The notes under the pieces: model-generated
The model's database searches: none
What the model was told of the DNA's origin: nothing
The model's input: the letters and a program-made list of their open reading frames with translations, nothing else
NCBI GenBank assembly: GCA_963705545.1
Contig: CAVPJX010000005.1
Coordinates: forward strand, 62,001 to 126,000
Length of the DNA: 64,000 bases
Source: DATBLY01 sp963705545
Lineage (GTDB): Bacteria; Actinomycetota; UBA4738; HRBIN12
Reading direction: 5' to 3'
In this document: positions 44,261 to 53,989 of the stretch, piece after piece
Numbering within the stretch: position 1 is the stretch's first letter
How the letters are laid out: each line of letters opens with the position of its first letter
Translations under genes and position numbers: made by a program

Positions 44261-45535
44261 GTGGAGTCTCCAACAAATCACGAGACCGGCGCGGTCGGCG
44301 CCGAGCTGATCGGAGCCGACCTCGGACGCCGACGGGGCGTCGCAGCCGAGGAGCTCCGGCGACACAACCTTGAAGCCGTCCTCGAGCCGCTCCACCTCTC
44401 CGGACCCCTGTCGCGCTCGGAGCTCACCGCGATGACCGGGCTCAACCGCTCGACGGTCGCCGACCTCCTGGGCGAGCTCACGCGCCTCGGACTGATCGAG
44501 GAGCGGGCAGCGACGGTCGCCTCTGGCCCCGGTCGTCCCTCGCCGGTCGTCCACGTTCGGCCGGAGGGTGCGGCGGTGCTGGCGGTCGAGTTCGATGTCG
44601 ACTCGGTCGCTGTGGCGACGGTCGGCCTAGGCGGGCACGTCTACAACCGGCTCCGCGTGGCGCGGCCTCGGAAGCGCCGCTCACCCGAGGAGTCGGTCCA
44701 GGACGTGGCCAGGCTGGCGGGACCGCTCCTCGATGCGATGCCCGCCTCGCACGTCCTGGTCGGCGTCGGCGCCGCCGTCGCCGGCATCACCCGGCGGTCC
44801 GACGGCTTCGTGCACCTCGCTCCGAACCTGGGTTGGCGGGACATCCCGCTCGCGCCGATGCTCGCGGCAGAGCTGGGATTGGGCGTTCCCGTCCTCGCCG
44901 CGAACGAGGCCGACCTCGGGGCGCTCGCGGAGCATCGGCGGGTCCGTCCGGACATCGGCAACCTGATCTATGTGTCCGGAGAGGTCGGGATCGGTACCGG
45001 AGTGATCGTGGACGGGAAGCCGCTGCTCGGCGCGGCCGGGTACGCGGGCGAGGCCGGGCACACGATCGTCAACCCCGGTGGGACCCGCTGCCGCTGTGGC
45101 GCGGTGGGCTGCTGGGAGACCGAGGCCGGCGAGGCCGCGTTGTTCCGCCGCGCCGGCGTCGGGGAGCGCGGGAACCTCGACGAGCTGGTGGACCGGGCCA
45201 CCGCCGGCGATCGCGTCAGCCTGTCCGCGATCGCCGAGGTCGGGCGATGGCTCGGCATCGGGATCGGCGACCTGATCAACCTGTTCAACCCCGACCTCGT
45301 CGTCCTCGGGGGCCTGTATCACCACCTGTTCGGGTCGCTCGAGCCCGCGGTGCTCGAGGGGGCGCGATCGCGGCTCCTCGATGCCCCAGGCGAGATGGCG
45401 ACGATCGCCCGCAGCGGGCTCGGCCCGGACGCTCCCTTGATCGGGGCCGCGGAGCTCGTCCTGTCCGGGGTGATCGCGGATCCCGCGGGCGCCGAGGCCC
45501 GCAGCGGCGGGCATCCGGCGGCGATCGGCGGATGA
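44261..45535 (+). CDS. xylR: ROK-family transcriptional regulator of xylose genes
   Basis: 424-residue regulator. An N-terminal winged helix (PLSRSELTAMTGLNRSTVADL, quoted here as residues ~49-69) precedes a ROK sugar-kinase-like domain with GVGAAVAGI and the zinc motif GTRCRCGAVGCWE. It should sense a sugar, by context xylose. GTG at 44261 has GAGGGG 7 bases upstream. Divergent from xylF. Its stop overlaps the start of the FG-GAP gene, so that gene is under the same promoter. Confidence 0.9.
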   Translation: MESPTNHETGAVGAELIGADLGRRRGVAAEELRRHNLEAVLEPLHLSGPLSRSELTAMTGLNRSTVADLLGELTRLGLIEERAATVASGPGRPSPVVHVRPEGAAVLAVEFDVDSVAVATVGLGGHVYNRLRVARPRKRRSPEESVQDVARLAGPLLDAMPASHVLVGVGAAVAGITRRSDGFVHLAPNLGWRDIPLAPMLAAELGLGVPVLAANEADLGALAEHRRVRPDIGNLIYVSGEVGIGTGVIVDGKPLLGAAGYAGEAGHTIVNPGGTRCRCGAVGCWETEAGEAALFRRAGVGERGNLDELVDRATAGDRVSLSAIAEVGRWLGIGIGDLINLFNPDLVVLGGLYHHLFGSLEPAVLEGARSRLLDAPGEMATIARSGLGPDAPLIGAAELVLSGVIADPAGAEARSGGHPAAIGG

Positions 45536-47274
45536 CGGACGGATCGGACGGAGGGCCGGCGAGCGAGGCGCGCGGCGTGACGGGAGCCGACGGGGACCGA
45601 CGGCGTTCCGGGGCGACCGTCTGGATCCTCCTCGGCGCCCTCGTCGGATCCCTGGCGACGATGGCGGCGCTCGCGATCGTCGCGACCGGCCTGATCGGCG
45701 GGGACGACGCCGCGTCCGCGACCGCGCCTCCGCGCTTCGTCGAGGAGGCCCAGGCCGCGGGGATCTCCCACGTCTACGACGGGGACTTCACGTATTTCGT
45801 CGGCGGTGGGGTCGCCGCGTTCGACTGCGATGAGGACGGGCGGTCGGATCTGTACTTCGCGGGCGGGACGGAGCGCGCAGCGCTGTACCGGAACGAGAGC
45901 CCGATCGGGGGCGCGTTGCGGTTCTCGCAGCTGCCGAACGCGGCGACCGATCTGCGTCACGTCGTTGGGGCCTACCCGCTCGACATCGATGGCGACGACC
46001 GGATCGACCTGGCGGTCCTGCGCCTCGGGGAGAACGTGCTCCTGCGCGGGCTCGGGGACTGCCGCTTCGTGCGCGCGAACGAGGCCTGGGGGTTCGACGG
46101 CGGCGACGCCTGGACCGCCGCGTTCAGCGCCGAGTGGGAGGGTGACGCGCGGTTGCCGACGCTCGCGTTCGGCAACTACCTGGATCGGCGCACGATCGGG
46201 GAGGTTCCGCGGTGCGCGGATAACGTGTTGGTGCGCCCGGGCTCGAGCGAACGGTACGCCGAGCCGACGCCGCTCGCCCCCGGGTACTGCACGCTCTCGA
46301 TCCTGTTCAGCGACTGGGACCGCACCGGTCGCCGCGACCTGCGGATGACGAACGATCGCCACTACTACCTCGACGGGGAGGACCAGCTGTGGCGCATCGC
46401 GGACGGCGAGGCGCCACGGCTCTACACCCGAGCGGACGGGTGGCAGCACTTGGAGATCTGGGGGATGGGGATCGCGAGCTACGACCTCACCGGCGACGGG
46501 AAGCCCGAGGTGTTCCTGACGAGCCAGGGCGACAACAAGCTGCAGGCGCTCGTCGACGACGCCGCCGGACCGGACTACACGGACATCGCGCTCAGTCGTG
46601 GCGTCACCGCGCATCGGCCGTACGCGGGCGGCGACCCGCTCCCGTCGACGGCCTGGCACGCGGAGTTCCAGGACGTGAACAACGACGGGCTCGTCGACCT
46701 GTTCATCTCCAAGGGGAACGTCGAGGCGATGTCCGACTTCGCGTCGCGGGACCCGGACAACCTGCTGTTGGGTCAGGCGGACGGGACCTTCAGCGAGGTC
46801 GGTGCGGCCGCCGGCATCGCGACCTTCGTCCGGGGCCGGGGTGCCGCCCTGGTGGACCTGAACCTGGATGGGATGCTGGATCTGGTCCAGGTGAACCGGC
46901 GCGAGAACGTGAGCCTGTGGAGGAACGTCGGGTTGGGGACCGCGGCCGAACCGGCGCCGATGGACGGCTGGGTCGCCCTCCGGCTCGAGCAGCCGGGTCC
47001 GAACCGCGACGCGATCGGATCGTGGATAGAGGTGCGCGCGGGCGGCCGGGCGGCCGAACGGGAGGTCACGATCGGCGGCGGTCACGCGGGTGGGCAGCTC
47101 GGCTGGATCCACTTCGGTCTGGGCGACGCCGGCGCCGCCGAGATCCGCGTGCGGTGGCCCGACGGCGAGTTGGGGCCTTGGATGCGCCTGGCGGCCGACC
47201 GGTTCGCCGTGATCGAGCGGCTGGCGTCGGAGCCGCGGGTCTGGGTGCCTGCCGACGGGGAAGGGCCGGGCTGA
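45532..47274 (+). CDS. Membrane-anchored FG-GAP/VCBS repeat protein with UnbV/ASPIC-like C-terminus
   Basis: 580-residue protein. One N-terminal membrane helix at about residues 29-53. A beta-propeller-type array follows, with calcium-loop repeats such as DCDEDGRSDLYFAGG, DIDGDDRIDLAVLRLG, DLTGDGKPEVFL, DVNNDGLVDLFISKG and DLNLDGMLDLVQV. The ASPIC/UnbV-type end has RDAIGSWIEVRAGG and IHFGLGDAGAAEIRVRWPDG. It is probably displayed outside the membrane and may bind carbohydrate. ATGA overlap with xylR puts it in the xylose operon, an unusual place for this family. Confidence 0.85.
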   Translation: MTDGSDGGPASEARGVTGADGDRRRSGATVWILLGALVGSLATMAALAIVATGLIGGDDAASATAPPRFVEEAQAAGISHVYDGDFTYFVGGGVAAFDCDEDGRSDLYFAGGTERAALYRNESPIGGALRFSQLPNAATDLRHVVGAYPLDIDGDDRIDLAVLRLGENVLLRGLGDCRFVRANEAWGFDGGDAWTAAFSAEWEGDARLPTLAFGNYLDRRTIGEVPRCADNVLVRPGSSERYAEPTPLAPGYCTLSILFSDWDRTGRRDLRMTNDRHYYLDGEDQLWRIADGEAPRLYTRADGWQHLEIWGMGIASYDLTGDGKPEVFLTSQGDNKLQALVDDAAGPDYTDIALSRGVTAHRPYAGGDPLPSTAWHAEFQDVNNDGLVDLFISKGNVEAMSDFASRDPDNLLLGQADGTFSEVGAAAGIATFVRGRGAALVDLNLDGMLDLVQVNRRENVSLWRNVGLGTAAEPAPMDGWVALRLEQPGPNRDAIGSWIEVRAGGRAAEREVTIGGGHAGGQLGWIHFGLGDAGAAEIRVRWPDGELGPWMRLAADRFAVIERLASEPRVWVPADGEGPG

Positions 47275-47277
47275 GCG

Positions 47278-48654
47278 ATGGCCGGGGCCCGTCTCGCACC
47301 GGTGACCCTGCCGGATGTCGGGATGCCCGAGGCGATGCCGGAGCTCCCGTCAGCGATCTACCCGGCGCGGCTCGAACGGCTCCGCGAGCGGATGCGCGAG
47401 GCGGGATACGACGCGCTCGTCGTCTACGCCGATCGTGAGCACAGCGCCAACCTCGCCTACCTTACCGGCTTCGATCCTCGTTTCGAGGAAGCGATGCTCG
47501 TGATCGGTGCTGCCGAAGAGCCCGCGATCCTGGTCGGCAACGAGTGCTTCGGCATGGCCGGCGCGGCGCCGCTCGCGATGCGTCGCCACCTGTTCCAGGA
47601 TCTCAGCCTCCCGGGCCAGCCGCGCGACCGGTCCCAGCCGCTCACCGAGATCCTCGCCGAGGAAGGCATCCGCGACGGCGATCGCGTCGGCGTGGTGGGC
47701 TGGAAGGAGTACGCGGATCCAAGGACGATCGAGGTTCCGGCGTACCTGGTCGATGCCCTGCGGGGCGTCGATCCCTCCGGTCCGATCGAGAACGCCGCAC
47801 ATCTGTTGATCGGCGCCGCCGACGGTCTGCGGGTCCTCAACGAGGTGGAGCAGCTCGCGGCCTTCGAGGCCGCGAGCTGCCACACGTCGACGGGGGTGAG
47901 CCGGGTGCTCCACGGGCTGCGACCCGGCATCACCGAGCGGGAGGCGGTGCGGCTGCTCGATTGGAACGGCCGGCCGCTGTCGTGCCACCTGATGCTCACC
48001 GCCGGGGAGCGCGCGTCACTGGGGCTGCTGAGCCCCGGCGACCGTGTGATCGAGCGCGGCGACCGGTTCACGGTGGCGTACGGCATCTGGGGCGCGCTGA
48101 ACTGCCGCGCGGGGTTCGTGGCGCAGGACGCCGGGGGAGCTCCCGGAGGCGGATCCGCGACTACGTCGAGCGGCTGGTCGCGCCCTACTTCGCGGCGATC
48201 GTCGAGTGGTACGAGGCGATCCACGTCGGGCAGACGGGCGGCGTGCTCCACGGCATCATCCAGCGGCACCTCGGTGATCCCTTCTTCGGCATCTTCCTGA
48301 ACCCCGGGCACCAGATCCACCTCGACGAGTGGGTGAACTCACCGATCGCGCCGGGGTCCGACGATCCGGTTGCGCTCGGGCATGGCGTTGCAGGTCGACG
48401 TGATCCCGGCGACCGGCACCCCGTACTTCACGACGAACATCGAGGACGGCATCGCGTTGGCGGACGAGCCCCTGCGCGAGGAGTTCGCCGATCGGTATCC
48501 GGGGGCGTGGAGGCGCATCCGGGCGCGGCGCGCCTTCATGCGGGAGTCGCTCGGGATCGAGCTGCACCCGGACGTGCTGCCGTTCTCGAACATCCCGGCG
48601 TGGCTCCCGCCGTTCCTGCTCGCGCCCGACCGGGCCATGACGGTGGTTGGATAG
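47278..48654 (+). CDS. M24-family peptidase / creatinase-like protein, three compensated frameshifts
   Basis: About 457-residue pita-bread-fold protein. The N-terminal creatinase-like domain has YDALVVYADREHSANLAYLT. The catalytic domain has GVSRVLHGLRPGITEREAV, FLNPGHQIHLDEWV and MALQVDVIPATGTPYFTTN. The first frame ends near 48135 (GGGGG, one G too many), a second extra G lies near 48150 and a third near 48374; together they restore the original frame to the TAG at 48652. It begins 3 bases after the FG-GAP gene. Not all five metal ligands can be seen, so it may be a non-peptidase member. Confidence 0.78.
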
Positions 48655-48694
48655 CGGTAGACGATCGAGCGTCGGCGAGGTCCGACGACTGAGG

Positions 48695-48740
48695 GAGCGC
48701 CGGCGACGCCGGCCATCCAGAGAGCGCCGGCGACGCCGGC
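48695..48740 (+). repeat. Two tandem GCCGGC hairpins before xylA
   Basis: A 19-base unit (GAGCGCCGGCGACGCCGGC) occurs at 48695-48713 and 48722-48740, period 27. Each holds a 6-bp stem GCCGGC-GAC-GCCGGC. They lie just before the xylA ribosome site, so they may act in mRNA stability or attenuation. Confidence 0.6.
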
Positions 48741-48756
48741 GACGGAGGTGAGGACG

Positions 48757-49920
48757 ATGGCGTACGAACCGAAGTCCGAGCACCGCTTCTCGTTCGGCCT
48801 GTGGACCGTGGGGAACATCGGGATCGATCCGTTCGGCGAGCCGGTGCGCGAGGTCCTCTCGCCGGTCCAGCTCGTCGAGCTGCTGGCCGAGGTGGGCGCG
48901 TGGGGCGTGAACCTGCACGACAACGACCTCGTCCCGATCGACGCCACGGCGCACGAGCGCGACCAGATCGTGTCCGACTTCCAGAAGGCCCTCGACGCGA
49001 CGGGGCTCGTCGTCCCGATGGCGACGACGAACCTCTTCCGCGACCCCGCGTTCCGCGACGGGGCGTTCACCGCGAACGATCCGCGCGTGCGCGCGCTGGC
49101 GATCCAGAAGACGATGCGCGCGATCGACCTCGGGGTTGAGCTCGGGGCGACGACGTACGTGTTCTGGGGCGGGCGCGAGGGTGTGGAGACGGACTCCTCG
49201 AAGGATCCGCTCACGGCGTTCCGGCGCTACACCGACGCGATGAACTTCCTCTGTGGGTACGTGAAGGATCAGGGGTACGACCTGCGGTTCGCCTTGGAGT
49301 CCAAGCCGAACGAGCCGCGCGGCGACATCTACCTGTCGACCACGGGCGCGATGCTCGCGTTCATCTCGACGCTCGAGCACTCCGAGATGGTCGGGGTGAA
49401 CCCCGAGGTCGCCCACGAGCACATGGCCGGGCTGAACTTCACGCACCACGTCGCGCAGGCGTGGTCGATGGGCAAGCTGTTCCACATCGATCTCAACGAC
49501 CAGATCCCCGGCCGCTACGACCAGGACCTGCGCTTCGGCTCGGCGAACCCGAAGGCGGCGTTCTTCCTGGTGAAGTTCCTCGAGGACGTGGGGTACGCGG
49601 GCAGCCGGCACTTCGACGCGCATGCGTACCGGACGTCGGACTACGAGGACGTGAAGGCGTTCGCGCGCGGCTGCATGCGGACGTACCTGATCCTGAAGGA
49701 GAAGGCGGAGCGCTGGAACGCCGACCCGGAGATCCAGGCGCTGGTCGCGCGGATCAACGATGACGACGGGACGACCGCCGCGGTCCTTGGGCCGTACACG
49801 GCCGACCGGGCGGCGGCCCTGCGCGAGCTCGCGCTGGACCGGCGTGCCCTCGGGGCCCGCGGGCAGCCGTACGAGGCGCTCGACCAGCTGACCGTGGACC
49901 TGCTCCTCGGGGCGCGGTGA
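48757..49920 (+). CDS. xylA: Xylose isomerase
   Basis: 387-residue cytoplasmic enzyme that converts D-xylose to D-xylulose. The metal and catalytic motifs are present: GVNLHDNDL (base histidine), FALESKPNEPRGD, NPEVAHEHMAGLNF and HIDLNDQIPGRYDQD. Length is that of the short actinobacterial class I enzyme. ATG at 48757 with GGAGGTGAGG 3 bases upstream was preferred to an ATG-like start 9 bases earlier. The next gene overlaps by 4 bases. Confidence 0.96.
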   Translation: MAYEPKSEHRFSFGLWTVGNIGIDPFGEPVREVLSPVQLVELLAEVGAWGVNLHDNDLVPIDATAHERDQIVSDFQKALDATGLVVPMATTNLFRDPAFRDGAFTANDPRVRALAIQKTMRAIDLGVELGATTYVFWGGREGVETDSSKDPLTAFRRYTDAMNFLCGYVKDQGYDLRFALESKPNEPRGDIYLSTTGAMLAFISTLEHSEMVGVNPEVAHEHMAGLNFTHHVAQAWSMGKLFHIDLNDQIPGRYDQDLRFGSANPKAAFFLVKFLEDVGYAGSRHFDAHAYRTSDYEDVKAFARGCMRTYLILKEKAERWNADPEIQALVARINDDDGTTAAVLGPYTADRAAALRELALDRRALGARGQPYEALDQLTVDLLLGAR

Positions 49921-50753
49921 CGCTCGACGAGGTCGCGCTCCACGGGTACGCCGGCGTCCGCCTGCACGGGGGACGGAGCTCGGTCGTGGTGCTCACGTCG
50001 GCCGGCCCGCGGGTGCTCGGCCTGACCGGCTCCGGCGAGGACCTGTTCGCCTTGTTGCCGGGGGTGAGGCTCGAGGCACCGGGCGGGGAGCGGTTCGCGT
50101 TCGTCGGCGGGCATCGGTTGTGGGCGGCGCCCGAGGTCCCCGAGGTGACGTACCGCCCGGACGATCAGGCGTGCTCGGTCGTCGAGGTGGACGGCGGCGT
50201 CCGGGTGGAGGCGCCGGCCGACGGGGCAGGGCTCGTCAAGGCGATCGAGGTGCGCGCGTCGGGCGACGACTGGGTCGTCGACCACGCGATCCGCAACGCC
50301 TCGGACGTCGCGATCACGATCGCGCCGTGGGCGATCACTCAGCTCCGGCCCGGCGGGGTCGCGCGGCTGCCGCTCGGCGAGGTCGGCACCGGGCTCCAGG
50401 CCGATCGCGCCCTGGTCCTGTGGCCGTACACGAGGCTGGACGACCCGCGGGTCGCGATCGAGGCCGACGCGGTGCGGATCCACGCGGTGCCTGGCGCCGG
50501 CCCGTTCAAGGTCGGCGCGGCACCGGGGCACGGCCGCGTGTCGTACGAGCGCGCCGGGGAGCGCTTCGAGAAGCAGGTCGACGTCGATCCCGCGGCGACC
50601 TACGCCGACCGCGGCGCGGCGGTGCAGGTCTACCTGAACGACGCGTTCTGCGAGCTGGAGACGCTCGGGCCGCTCCGCGACGTGGAGCCGGGCGGCACGG
50701 TGGAGCACCGGGAGCGGTGGTCGCTCGCGCCGTCCGGGGAGGCCGCCCGATGA
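49917..50753 (+). CDS. Aldose-1-epimerase-like (galactose mutarotase fold) protein
   Basis: 278-residue beta-sandwich protein. Features such as GPRVLGLTGSGEDLF, HRLWAAPEVPEVTYRPDD and HAIRNASDVAITIAPWAITQL fit the DUF4380/mutarotase-like superfamily. Placed between xylA and xylB with 4-base overlaps on both sides, it most likely interconverts xylose anomers to feed the isomerase. The exact catalytic residues cannot be assigned by eye. Confidence 0.72.
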   Translation: MTLDEVALHGYAGVRLHGGRSSVVVLTSAGPRVLGLTGSGEDLFALLPGVRLEAPGGERFAFVGGHRLWAAPEVPEVTYRPDDQACSVVEVDGGVRVEAPADGAGLVKAIEVRASGDDWVVDHAIRNASDVAITIAPWAITQLRPGGVARLPLGEVGTGLQADRALVLWPYTRLDDPRVAIEADAVRIHAVPGAGPFKVGAAPGHGRVSYERAGERFEKQVDVDPAATYADRGAAVQVYLNDAFCELETLGPLRDVEPGGTVEHRERWSLAPSGEAAR

Positions 50754-52246
50754 GCCTCGTGCTCGGCCTGGACGTCTCGACGACCGCGACGAAGGCCGTG
50801 CTGATGGACGCCGACGGCGCGGTGCGGGCCATCGGCTCGGTCGAGTACCCGTACGCCACGCCCCACCCGCTGTGGAGCGAGCAGGATCCCGACGCGTGGT
50901 GGGACGCGACGACGGGCGCGATCCGTGCGGCGCTCGACGGGGCCGGGGTGGGCGGCGACGCGGTCGAGGCGGTGGGCCTGTCGGGGCAGATGCACGGCCT
51001 GGTGACGCTGGACGCGTCCGACCGCGTCCTACGGCCCGCGATCCTCTGGAACGATCAGCGCACCGGCGCCGAATGCGACGAGATCCGCGAGGCGATCGGC
51101 CGCGAGCGCCTGATCCGGATCACCGGCAACGACGCGCTCACCGGGTTCACCGCGCCGAAGCTGCTGTGGGTCCGCCGCCACGAGCCGGACGTGTGGGACC
51201 GGATCGCGCACGTCCTGCTGCCGAAGGACCTCGTGCGGCTCCGGCTCACCGGTGACCACGCGGTCGACCGGGCCGACGGGGCCGGCACGATCCTGTTCGA
51301 CCTGGCGGCGCGCGACTGGTCCGGCGAGATCGTCGACGCGCTCGGGATCGACCCCGCCTGGCTCCCCGCGACGTTCGAGGGGCCGGACGTGACGGGGACC
51401 GTGAGCGCGGCCGCCGCCGAGGCCACCGGCCTGCGCGCGGGGACGCCGGTCGTGGCGGGCGGGGGCGACCAGGCGGCGGCGGCCGTCGGCGTGGGATCGG
51501 TCGCGCCGGACGTCTCCTCCCTGTCGCTCGGAACCTCGGGCGTGATCTTCACGACCACCGAAGGCCCGACCGTGGAGCCCGAGGGCCGACTTCACGCGTT
51601 CTGCCACGCGGTCCCCGGGCGCTGGCACCTGATGGGGGTGATGCTCTCGGCCGCGGGCAGCCTTCGGTGGTTCCGCGACGCGTTCGCGCCGGCCGTGTCG
51701 TTCGAGGACCTGATGCGCGAGGCCGCGGGGGCGCCACCCGGGAGCGACGGCCTGTTGTTCCTGCCGTACCTCACCGGCGAGCGCACGCCGCACCCCGACC
51801 CGCTCGCGCGCGGCGCGTTCGTCGGGCTCACGGTCCATCACGCCCGAGCGCACCTGACGCGGGCCGTGCTGGAGGGCGTGGCCTTCGGGCTGCGGGACTC
51901 GCTCGAGCTGGTCCGCGCGATGGGCCTGGCCCCGTCGACCGAGATCCGGGCGACCGGCGGCGGCGTGCGGAGCGAGCTCTGGCGCCGGATCCTCGCGGAC
52001 GTCCTGGGTGCCCGGATCGTCACGACCGAGACGGCCGAGGGCGCGGCCCAGGGCGCGGCAACGCTGGCGGCGGTCGGCGCCGGCTGGTTCCCGGCCGTCG
52101 AGGACGCGTGCCGCGCGGTCGTGCGCACCGGCGAGCCGGTCGAGCCGTCGGGTGACGACGGTCCCTACCCCGAGTCGTACGCGCGGTACCGGGAGCTCTA
52201 CCCGGCGCTCGCGCCCACCTTTCACGCGACGGAGCTCGGCCGCTGA
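50750..52246 (+). CDS. xylB: Xylulokinase
   Basis: 498-residue FGGY-family kinase that phosphorylates D-xylulose. GLDVSTTATKAVLMD is the N-terminal phosphate loop. LSGQMHGLV, ILWNDQRTGAECDEI and GGGDQAAAAVG (base aspartate) are typical of XylB. LSLGTSGVIF and the late ATGGGVRSELWRRILADV complete the ATP site. ATG at 50750 overlaps the mutarotase stop. Last gene of the xylose operon. It converges with the Gfo/Idh gene. Confidence 0.95.
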   Translation: MSLVLGLDVSTTATKAVLMDADGAVRAIGSVEYPYATPHPLWSEQDPDAWWDATTGAIRAALDGAGVGGDAVEAVGLSGQMHGLVTLDASDRVLRPAILWNDQRTGAECDEIREAIGRERLIRITGNDALTGFTAPKLLWVRRHEPDVWDRIAHVLLPKDLVRLRLTGDHAVDRADGAGTILFDLAARDWSGEIVDALGIDPAWLPATFEGPDVTGTVSAAAAEATGLRAGTPVVAGGGDQAAAAVGVGSVAPDVSSLSLGTSGVIFTTTEGPTVEPEGRLHAFCHAVPGRWHLMGVMLSAAGSLRWFRDAFAPAVSFEDLMREAAGAPPGSDGLLFLPYLTGERTPHPDPLARGAFVGLTVHHARAHLTRAVLEGVAFGLRDSLELVRAMGLAPSTEIRATGGGVRSELWRRILADVLGARIVTTETAEGAAQGAATLAAVGAGWFPAVEDACRAVVRTGEPVEPSGDDGPYPESYARYRELYPALAPTFHATELGR

Positions 52247-52270
52247 GCGCGGCCGGAGACCGGCATTCGC

Positions 52271-53257
52271 CTACGCGCCGACCCGGAAGAGCTCCTCGAT
52301 CACCCGCAGGTTCGCGACGGAGTCGCTCGTGGGGATCGGCACCGGCGTGCCGTCCAGGACGGCGGCCGCGAAGCACTCGCCCTGGACCGTGTACGGGTCG
52401 GTCGGCTCGAACACGAGCTCCTCGGTGTCGGGCGAGACCGGCGGGTCGCCGCCCGCCGTGACGAACACGTTCGTCGGCCGGTCCGGCGGGATGTTGAACG
52501 GGATCCCGATCGCGATCCGTCCTTCGGTTCCGTAGACATGGACCCGCTGGTCGGTCTCGGTCCGCGTGGTCGACGTGAACGTCGCCACGCCGGTGGGGAA
52601 GTCGAGGATCGCCGACGTGAGCACGTCGATCCCCATCGCGGGGTCGCGGATCACCGATCCCTGGATCCGCACCGGCTCGGCGTCGAAGAGCATCCGCGAC
52701 AGGTTCACGCAGTAGCAGCCGATGTCGAACAGGGCGCCGCCACCCGCGTCGAGCCGGTTGCGGATGTTGGCAGCGTCGTCGTTGAAGTACGAGAACCAGC
52801 TCTGGACTGCCCGCAGTTCGCCGATCCGGCCGGACGCGACGAGCTCGCGAACCGCCACCCAGCTCGGGTGCAGCCGGTACATGAACGCCTCCATCAGGAC
52901 CACGCCGGCCTCCTCGCAGGCCGTGATCATCCGCTCGGCGTCCGCGACGGTCGTCGCCAGGGGCTTCTCGCACAGGACGTGCTTGCCCGCGCGCGCCGCG
53001 GCGATCGTCCACTCGGCGTGCAGGTGGTTCGGCAGCGGGTTGTAGACGGCGTCGACGCCGGGATCGGCCAGCAGCTCCTCGTACGAGCCGTGGCCGCGCG
53101 CGATCCCCAGGTTCGCGGCGGCCGCCTCGGCGCGCGCGCGGTCGCGGGATGCGATCGCGACGACCTCGACCCGGTCGGCCCGCTGCATCGCGGGCAGCAC
53201 CTTGCGCAGCCCGATGTCGGCGGTGGACAGGACCCCGAACCGCAGCGGGTCGCTCAT
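52271..53257 (-). CDS. Gfo/Idh/MocA-family oxidoreductase (candidate sugar dehydrogenase)
   Basis: 328-residue NAD(P)-dependent enzyme. Rossmann start RFGVLSTADIGLRKVLPAM, then HVLCEKPLATT, the family EKP motif. The second domain has GGGALFDIGCYCVNLSRML. The sequence style (STADIG, DIGCYC) is like NADP-dependent D-xylose dehydrogenases and dimeric dihydrodiol dehydrogenases. ATG at 53257 overlaps the SDR stop. Next to xylAB, an oxidative xylose or related sugar route is plausible but unproven. Confidence 0.85.
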   Translation of the reverse strand: MSDPLRFGVLSTADIGLRKVLPAMQRADRVEVVAIASRDRARAEAAAANLGIARGHGSYEELLADPGVDAVYNPLPNHLHAEWTIAAARAGKHVLCEKPLATTVADAERMITACEEAGVVLMEAFMYRLHPSWVAVRELVASGRIGELRAVQSWFSYFNDDAANIRNRLDAGGGALFDIGCYCVNLSRMLFDAEPVRIQGSVIRDPAMGIDVLTSAILDFPTGVATFTSTTRTETDQRVHVYGTEGRIAIGIPFNIPPDRPTNVFVTAGGDPPVSPDTEELVFEPTDPYTVQGECFAAAVLDGTPVPIPTSDSVANLRVIEELFRVGA

Positions 53258-53962
53258 CCCCACGACCCTTCGGTGATCGGCCGGAACGCGACCTCGAGGA
53301 TGCGATGGTTCCGCGGGCGGGTCAGCACGAAGAGCACGGTCTCGGCGACGTCGTCGGCGGTCATCATCCCGGCGAGCTCCGGCATGTCGCGGCGTGCGAC
53401 CACGCCCCATCGCGAAGTCGGTCGCCACGCCGCCGGGGCAGACGTTCGTGCAGCGGATCCCCTGCGCGCGCAGCTCGTGGTCGAGCGCCCGCGTGAACCC
53501 GACCTGCGCGAACTTCGACGCGCAGTAGACGGCCTCGAACGGCAGCCCGCGACGCCCCGCCTCGGAGGCCAGCGTGACGATGTCGGCACCGTCGCTCCGC
53601 TGCAGGTACGGGAGCGCGGCGCGGACCGCGTAGAGCGTGCCCTTCACGTTGACGTCGATCATCTCCTCGAGGTGCGCGGGGTCGAGCTCGAGGAACGGTC
53701 CGTACGCGCCGACGCCCGCGTTCGCGACGAGGATGTCGATGCCGCCGAAGCGCTCGGCGACGCGTCCGGCGAACGCATCGACCTCCGCCGCGTCGCGGAC
53801 GTCGCACGGTTCGGCGACGGCGTCCGCGATCCCCAGGTCGAGCCCGCGCCGCGACGCGAGCCCCAGGTGCACGCCGCGGTCCGCGAGCGACCGGGCCACG
53901 GCCGCTCCGATCCCGCCGCTCGCGCCGGTGACGAGCGCGACCCTGCCCTCCAGATCCATCAT
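53254..53962 (-). CDS. Short-chain dehydrogenase/reductase, one frameshift
   Basis: About 235-residue classical SDR. TGASGGIGAAV is the cofactor loop, NAG is in VANAGVGAYG, and the catalytic YxxxK is YCASK. The frame runs well to TDFAMG and then breaks at ATGGGGCGT (one G too many, near 53406-53409). The other frame continues DMPELAGMMTADDVAETVLF and ends at 53254. Start taken at the ATG 53962 behind GAGGAGGGG. Coupled to the downstream Gfo/Idh gene by ATGA. Substrate likely a sugar or polyol. Confidence 0.82.
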
Positions 53963-53989
53963 CACTGCCCCTCCTCGTTCGCGAACGGG

